Source: a virus
IMG/VR virus record: IMGVR_UViG_3300032893_000119
Location: 1-42,583 of that record
DNA length: 42,583 nucleotides
Reading direction: 5' to 3' (one strand)
Shown: positions 38,704 through 42,583 of the stretch, one piece after another
Position numbering within the stretch: position 1 is the stretch's first letter
Layout of the letters: each line of letters begins with the position of its first letter
The notes under the pieces: model-generated
What the model was told of the DNA's origin: nothing
Databases searched by the model: none
Seen by the model: the letters and a program-made list of their open reading frames with translations, nothing else
Program-made: the position numbers and the translations under genes

Positions 38704-39314
38704 GTCTCACACTGCCAAACAACATCGTCAACGGGCAGGTGATCGACGCAACACCTGTCATGGGCAACTTCAATGCCCTGGCGAACGCCATGCCGGCGGG
38801 CGGGGCGAATGCGGCGGCGGCCGGCGCAAACAGTGACATCACCTCTTTGAGCGGCTTGACGACGCCGTTGAGCACTGCACAGGGGGGCACAGGCGCCAAT
38901 CTGGCAACAACGCCATTGCCGGTTGCGCAAGGAGGCACGGGCGACAACGGCTCGGCGTGGACGACAGTTGCGGCGGGCACGCCCACTCCGAGCAGCGGAG
39001 CATTTGGAGCAGGCGCGACAAGCAGCGTGCGCTACAAGCGAATGGGGAAGACGGTCTGGTTTCAGATCACGGCGACGGTTCCGCTTGTAGGCACCGGCAC
39101 GGGGGCCATGACTGTAGGAAGCCTTCCTTTCACATTCGCGGGAGGCAACACTCAAATGGTGGCGGGACGAGAGAACGCGCTTAACGGCAAGGCGTGTATC
39201 GGTATTGGTACCCAATCGAGTGCATCGATCACTATCGCTTATTACGACAACAGCGCGACGCCCGGTGCGAATGCCACGGCAATCACAGTCGGCGGAGTCG
39301 CGGAAACTACATGA
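38700..39314 (+). CDS. Second tail fibre-like protein with shared N-terminus
   Basis: A 204-residue protein starting MSLTLPNNIVNGQVIDATPV, paralogous over about 28 residues to the preceding fibre. The motif AQGGTG occurs twice (typical of phage fibres), then a beta domain (GKTVWFQITATVPLVGTGTG). It overlaps the previous stop as ATGA. Probably a short fibre using the same docking site. Confidence 0.7.
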   Translation: MSLTLPNNIVNGQVIDATPVMGNFNALANAMPAGGANAAAAGANSDITSLSGLTTPLSTAQGGTGANLATTPLPVAQGGTGDNGSAWTTVAAGTPTPSSGAFGAGATSSVRYKRMGKTVWFQITATVPLVGTGTGAMTVGSLPFTFAGGNTQMVAGRENALNGKACIGIGTQSSASITIAYYDNSATPGANATAITVGGVAETT

Positions 39315-39343
39315 AAGCACACGCAACGTAGGGAAATGCTGCA

Positions 39344-39538
39344 ATGCATAAAATTCGTCAGACCCGTCCTACAGCGCCGAACATCCCGGCGCCGAAGAAG
39401 CCGCCCCGCGTGTCGTCGGCCAGAAGTAGTAAGGGAATGTCTCCTACACGCACGGCAGGAATCAAACTGCCGACAATTCCCCAGCATCGCGAAAAACTCG
39501 CGACGCTCGCTCCCGCCGGGAGCAAAAAGGGGAAATGA
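39344..39538 (+). CDS. Small basic proline-rich protein
   Basis: A 64-residue protein starting MHKIRQTRPTAPNIPAPKKP, with many Lys, Arg, Pro, Ser and Thr. AGGG lies nine bases before ATG 39344. An overlapping frame from 39337 exists but is less plausible. It shares one base with the following small gene. Function unknown. Confidence 0.5.
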   Translation: MHKIRQTRPTAPNIPAPKKPPRVSSARSSKGMSPTRTAGIKLPTIPQHREKLATLAPAGSKKGK

Positions 39539-39657
39539 TGAACGCCCATCTCGCTCTTGAACTCGTCGCAGTTGGTGGAGTAACCATCGCGATAGAATAT
39601 GTAATCCGACGTTACCTCCGAAAACGCCACCATCATGCAGAAACCGGACGGACTTGA
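39538..39657 (+). CDS. Tiny membrane protein next to the holin (39 aa)
   Basis: Sequence MNAHLALELVAVGGVTIAIE followed by YVIRRYLRKRHHHAETGRT: one transmembrane helix then a cationic, His-rich tail. GGGG lies five bases before ATG 39538, favouring it over ATG 39535. It overlaps the holin candidate by 23 bases. Could be an antiholin or lysis regulator. Confidence 0.5.
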   Translation: MNAHLALELVAVGGVTIAIEYVIRRYLRKRHHHAETGRT

Positions 39658-39925
39658 CTATTCGCTCATCTCGTCCGTAGGGCTGATGGGTGCGCTTATC
39701 GGCCTGGGTCAACTACTCAATTCAACTGAACCCCTGACATGGCGCGCTGCCTTCGGGCGCGCGCTGTGCTCTGCGGGCATCGCCGCCAGTGCACCCATCG
39801 CGCTGTTGTGGTTTCCGGCCATGCCGACGATCGCGCAGTTTGCACTGGCGGCACTTGTCGCTTCGCTGGGCACTTCAGGCATTGCATTGCTCGTTCAACG
39901 ATTCACAGGAGTGAAAAGCGAATGA
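39635..39925 (+). CDS. Holin candidate
   Basis: A 96-residue protein with three hydrophobic segments: LISSVGLMGALIGLGQLL (about 11-28), RALCSAGIAASAPIALLWF (about 42-60) and IAQFALAALVASLGTSGIAL (about 66-85), ending in charged QRFTGVKSE. This fits a class I holin, placed about 1.7 kb before the GH24 endolysin. ATG 39635 lies inside the upstream gene and lacks a clear ribosome site, so coupling is likely. Confidence 0.65.
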   Translation: MQKPDGLDYSLISSVGLMGALIGLGQLLNSTEPLTWRAAFGRALCSAGIAASAPIALLWFPAMPTIAQFALAALVASLGTSGIALLVQRFTGVKSE

Positions 39926-40170
39926 CCTCCGCCTACCAACCCCCAAGCCCGAACACGGCGTACAGCTTCGCGGCGGTCACTCCCAGCGACTCCAGCAATC
40001 AGCCCGTGCCTTTTCGCGCTTTGTGGATCGGCACTGCCGGCACCGTCACCATTGTCGGCCTGGATGGCACCGTGGCGCTCTTCAACGCGCCGCAGGGGCC
40101 GCTGCCTGTTGCCGGCATTCGTGTGAATGCCACAGGCACCACAGCCAGTCAGATCGTGGCGTTGAACTGA
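39922..40170 (+). CDS. Spike base protein of the GTA Rcc01079 type
   Basis: An 82-residue beta protein starting MTSAYQPPSPNTAYSFAAVT and containing VPFRALWIGTAGTVTIVGLD and GIRVNATGTTASQIVALN. This is the pattern of small spike-base proteins (R. capsulatus gene transfer agent Rcc01079 family), where the protein anchors a head spike. The start overlaps the holin stop as ATGA. Together with the next gene it would form a receptor-binding spike. Confidence 0.7.
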   Translation: MTSAYQPPSPNTAYSFAAVTPSDSSNQPVPFRALWIGTAGTVTIVGLDGTVALFNAPQGPLPVAGIRVNATGTTASQIVALN

Positions 40171-40171
40171 A

Positions 40172-41602
40172 ATGAGCATGCTCGGCGTCGGCATCTCACC
40201 CTGCTTGCCCATCCTCGGGCCAAGCGGGCCGCTGCCGGCGCCGTCGCTCAGTGCCGCGCTTGTGAACTGGCGCAAGGGCGGCACCTACGGGCGGCCGGTC
40301 CTTGTCCACGGTGACTCGACGGTTGCGCCACCGGCTCCTCCCTGGGGAGGCATGGCGAGCAAGCTGAATGCGTTCTACAACACGCCCGGTGGCTTGCTCG
40401 ACAGTGTTTCGCTTCAGGACGGCGGCGAGATTGGACAGACGCTCGCGAACGTCATGAATGGCACGGCGGCGTACAACATCACCTGGGTCAATGCGCAGAC
40501 GTTCGACCTCTTGATTGCGCGCTGGGGCATCAACGACGTGCGCACGGGCACCACGAACTTGAGTCAGTTGACGACGCTCCTGACGAACTACGTCAACGCA
40601 GTGCTGGCTGCCAAGCCCAACGCCTGCATCATCCTCGTCACCCCGAATTCGTTCCTGCTCGACGATCCGACCTCTTCGGGCTATGTGGTGCCGCTCGCGT
40701 CGGCACAGGCGTACACCGATATCCTTTGGGGCGCCTACGATGCGGTCAAGAATCTCTGGCCGAACAACGTCGTGGTCTACGATTCGCAGACCCTGGTGTA
40801 CGGTCGCACGTGCAGGCTCAGCGTCAACAACCCGTTGATGCAGGACATCATCCACCCGGTGTCGGCCGCAGCGCCTACGCCGGACGGTTACTCGGCGCAG
40901 AACCTGGGTGTAGCGACGCTGATGCAGCCGCGCGGCTGGCCTGCGACGCAGGTTTATGCGACGGACCCGTTCCTGCCCGAGACGATGCTCGGGCTCAACG
41001 GCAACGCGCTGACCGACTATCGCGGGCGCCACACGCTCACGCAGAGCCCGGCAGGCGTCACCGCCTCGGGCGGCTGGCTGAATTTCAGCGGCGGTGCAGC
41101 ACTCAAGGTGCTCGACAACTTGACCGATTTCATGGCGGGCATTTGGAATGGCTCTACGCAGTTCGATGCCAAGCTGACGATCGATCTCCAGTTGATTCCC
41201 GACGCGGCGCATTCGCAGCCGAACGGCATGATTGAATTGCTGTGCGGCACCGGGTTGAAAATCGGCAATGACTCGGATGCGAACAACAACAATGCGCAGG
41301 TTTCCGGGTTCGGTGCAACGATCCTTTCGAGCGACACAATTCCCAAGGGAGTGCGGACCGACTACTCGTTTGAATTCGGGCGCAACAAATACAGCACCTA
41401 TAAAAATGGGGTGCAAACGAATTTGGCTTATAGCAACGCCGACTTCAATACCAATGCCGGCACGCTATGGATCGGTCAAGAGAATTCGGGCTGGGCAGCC
41501 GTGGTTTACTACGGCTTGATGCGTTTGCGTTGGACGAATGAATTGCGCTACAACCACGCACCGACGATCGCGACCTATCCGAATGGATGGCAAACTACGT
41601 AA
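40172..41602 (+). CDS. SGNH/GDSL hydrolase spike protein
   Basis: A 476-residue protein. The SGNH hydrolase domain (about 35-250) has Ser49 in VHGDSTV, Asn121 in RWGINDV, and Asp225/His228 in QDIIHP, all intact. Residues about 280-470 are beta-rich with features of a concanavalin/LamG-like domain (GGWLNFSGGAALKVLDN, LWIGQENSGWAAVVYYGLMR), suited to sugar binding. ATG 40172 follows the spike base stop directly, with no strong ribosome site. Likely role: binding and deacetylating the host surface polysaccharide before infection. Confidence 0.75.
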   Translation: MSMLGVGISPCLPILGPSGPLPAPSLSAALVNWRKGGTYGRPVLVHGDSTVAPPAPPWGGMASKLNAFYNTPGGLLDSVSLQDGGEIGQTLANVMNGTAAYNITWVNAQTFDLLIARWGINDVRTGTTNLSQLTTLLTNYVNAVLAAKPNACIILVTPNSFLLDDPTSSGYVVPLASAQAYTDILWGAYDAVKNLWPNNVVVYDSQTLVYGRTCRLSVNNPLMQDIIHPVSAAAPTPDGYSAQNLGVATLMQPRGWPATQVYATDPFLPETMLGLNGNALTDYRGRHTLTQSPAGVTASGGWLNFSGGAALKVLDNLTDFMAGIWNGSTQFDAKLTIDLQLIPDAAHSQPNGMIELLCGTGLKIGNDSDANNNNAQVSGFGATILSSDTIPKGVRTDYSFEFGRNKYSTYKNGVQTNLAYSNADFNTNAGTLWIGQENSGWAAVVYYGLMRLRWTNELRYNHAPTIATYPNGWQTT

Positions 41603-41617
41603 CCGGCTTTTACCAGC

Positions 41618-41632
41618 GCCGGCCTTGCCGGC
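41618..41632 (+). terminator. Weak terminator-like hairpin between spike and endolysin
   Basis: GCCGGC, loop CTT, GCCGGC, followed by ATTTCGC. A stable stem with only a short T-run; partial termination or mRNA stabilisation. Confidence 0.4.
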
Positions 41633-41661
41633 ATTTCGCACCAACCTTCAGGAGCCTACTC

Positions 41662-42402
41662 ATGAACGACTACCAAGCCTCGCAAGAACTTCTCGACTAC
41701 ATCAAGCCGACTGAACGGCTGATGCACATGCCGTATTACGACGAGGCCGGGTATTTGACTTGGGGCTATGGGCACAAGTATTCGCCGCCGGAAGTGATCC
41801 CGGTTTTCGTGACGACGGCGGCAGCCGACAACATCCTCGCGTCGGATGTGAATCTCGCCGGCAGCGTGGTGCGGCACAACGTCACGGTGCAGTTGACGCA
41901 GGATCAATTCGACGGATTGACCGACTACGTTTACAACCTGGGCGAAACCGCGTTCAAGCGCAGTCACATGCTGCAATTGATCAATGCCGGCGACTTCGAA
42001 GGCGCGGCCGACGAGTGCAGGAATGCGGATCACGCTCATGTGAACGGACAGCTTGTGGTGCTGGCCGGGCTGAAGGCACGTCGCGAGTGGGATGCGCAGA
42101 AGATCGAGAGCGTGCCGGCGATGACGCCCACCTACGTGCCGCCGGCTGAAGGCGAGACGGCGGTGTATGTGCCGCCTACGCCGGACCCCGTGGTGCCGTT
42201 TCCAGTGCTTGACCCTGCTACCCTGCCGCCCCCGCCCGCAGAAGCGCCTGCGGCCCCGGTGTGGGGCGGCGGCGGGGTGTTTGGCGGTGGAGGTGCCAGC
42301 GGCACGTTCGAAGCCGCTCCTGCGGACCCTCCTGCACCGGCTCCGGTCGAATCCCCTGCACCTGCGGAGTCCCCGGCGCCTGCACCGGCAGACCCATCGT
42401 GA
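41662..42402 (+). CDS. GH24 endolysin with long Pro/Ala-rich tail
   Basis: A 246-residue lysozyme. The catalytic triad is E18-x8-D27-x5-T33 in PTERLMHMPYYDEAGYLTWG, followed by YGH, the T4/P22-type GH24 signature. Residues about 1-150 form the enzyme. The final 95 residues are Pro, Ala, Gly and Glu rich (ETAVYVPPTPDPVVPFPVLD, GGGGVFGGGG, SPAPAESPAPAPADPS) and look disordered. No signal or SAR sequence, so it should need a holin. AGGAG is seven bases before ATG 41662. Confidence 0.85.
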   Translation: MNDYQASQELLDYIKPTERLMHMPYYDEAGYLTWGYGHKYSPPEVIPVFVTTAAADNILASDVNLAGSVVRHNVTVQLTQDQFDGLTDYVYNLGETAFKRSHMLQLINAGDFEGAADECRNADHAHVNGQLVVLAGLKARREWDAQKIESVPAMTPTYVPPAEGETAVYVPPTPDPVVPFPVLDPATLPPPPAEAPAAPVWGGGGVFGGGGASGTFEAAPADPPAPAPVESPAPAESPAPAPADPS

Positions 42403-42473
42403 AGCCCTGGTACATCGAGGCGCTGGCCGTCGCTGTTGTCAGCGTCTTGATGATCCTCAGTTTTCTGAGGTGA
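42399..42473 (+). CDS. Tiny membrane peptide after the endolysin (24 aa)
   Basis: Sequence MKPWYIEALAVAVVSVLMIL then SFLR, one transmembrane helix. The start is GTG 42399, overlapping the endolysin stop as GTGA. The lysis-gene position suggests a holin-like or regulatory peptide; too short for a classical spanin. Existence rests on coupling and the membrane segment only. Confidence 0.45.
   Translation: MKPWYIEALAVAVVSVLMILSFLR
42455..42470 (+). promoter_or_regulatory. Hairpin covering the cupin ribosome site
   Basis: CCTCAG, loop TTTT, CTGAGG: a perfect 6-bp stem. The right arm contains most of the GAGGTG (42467-42472) ribosome site of the cupin gene, so the hairpin could limit its translation unless a ribosome on the preceding gene opens it. 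Confidence 0.5.
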
Positions 42474-42477
42474 AATA

Positions 42478-42583
42478 ATGGAAGTCGAACACGTTTTTTG
42501 TGACGGCGTTTATTGCAAACGCTGTTTTTTCGAAAGAGGAGAAAAAGATGTTCAGCATGCCCATACTTTTGCCCATCTCTCCG
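42478..42583 (+). CDS. Small cupin-fold protein, 5' part (continues at 1-303)
   Basis: ATG 42478 with GAGGTG six bases upstream begins MEVEHVFCDGVYCKRCFFER. The frame runs off the window end and continues after the 22-bp repeat to 303. The first cupin motif (His27, His29, His33) is split across the join. See the entry at 1-303 for domains and role. A second ATG at 42548 in another frame has an even better ribosome site (AGAGGAG) but opens a 71-residue frame without recognisable features. Confidence 0.75.
   Translation, partial: MEVEHVFCDGVYCKRCFFERGEKDVQHAHTFAHLS
42562..42583. repeat. Right copy of 22-bp terminal direct repeat
   Basis: Identical to bases 1-22. Matching stops exactly at 22 bases. 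The interrupted cupin gene closes in frame when one copy is removed, which supports circular closure. Confidence 0.9.

Overview
The window looks like a complete, circularly closed genome of a tailed phage of the podovirus type. Its last 22 bases repeat its first 22, and one reading frame (a small cupin) runs cleanly across that join. The G+C content is high (about 60% by eye), with the codon and Shine-Dalgarno style of phages of Burkholderiales such as Burkholderia, Paraburkholderia or Ralstonia. The host is inferred, not shown. I see no integrase, excisionase, partition gene, tRNA or RNA polymerase, and no tail tape-measure gene. A virulent, short-tailed lifestyle fits best.

Read as a circle there are two transcription arms. 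They diverge from a control region at 26455-27178 and converge at 7719-7738, where the two last genes overlap tail to tail. The rightward (+) late arm runs 27179 to 42583 and on through 1 to 7738. It holds the large terminase, an SGNH-hydrolase lipoprotein, portal, scaffold, an N4 gp56-like major capsid protein, connector and tail genes, two tail fibres with a shared N-terminus, a holin candidate, a GTA-type spike base protein, an SGNH-hydrolase spike, and a GH24 endolysin. Across the join follow a cupin, a 2-oxoglutarate oxygenase-like protein, three ejection-type virion proteins (one with a lytic transglycosylase domain), a PurD-like ATP-grasp enzyme and a small unknown protein.

The leftward (-) early arm runs from 26454 down to 7719. 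It holds a putative tandem ribbon-helix-helix regulator, a DUF932 protein, a run of very small membrane or basic proteins (22.9-24.0 kb), a sliding-clamp-like protein, an SGNH-hydrolase gene with its own terminator, a family A DNA polymerase, a winged-helix candidate, a VRR-NUC nuclease, a PP-loop (PAPS reductase-like) enzyme, an SF2 helicase, and a primase-polymerase fused to a DUF927-type ATPase. Most genes in this arm overlap by ATGA or GTGA, so translation is probably coupled.

The most striking unexplained signals are these. (1) A 7-bp motif, TGTATGT, is strongly enriched in the control regions and points outward in the direction of transcription on both sides of about 26.76 kb. (2) Three unrelated-looking SGNH/GDSL hydrolases are encoded in one small genome, one of them a lipoprotein. 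(3) A late enzyme set (cupin, 2OG-oxygenase-like, PurD-like ATP-grasp) has no obvious partner pathway. (4) A cluster of tiny membrane proteins lies in the early arm. Function statements rest on motifs read by eye; no database search was run.
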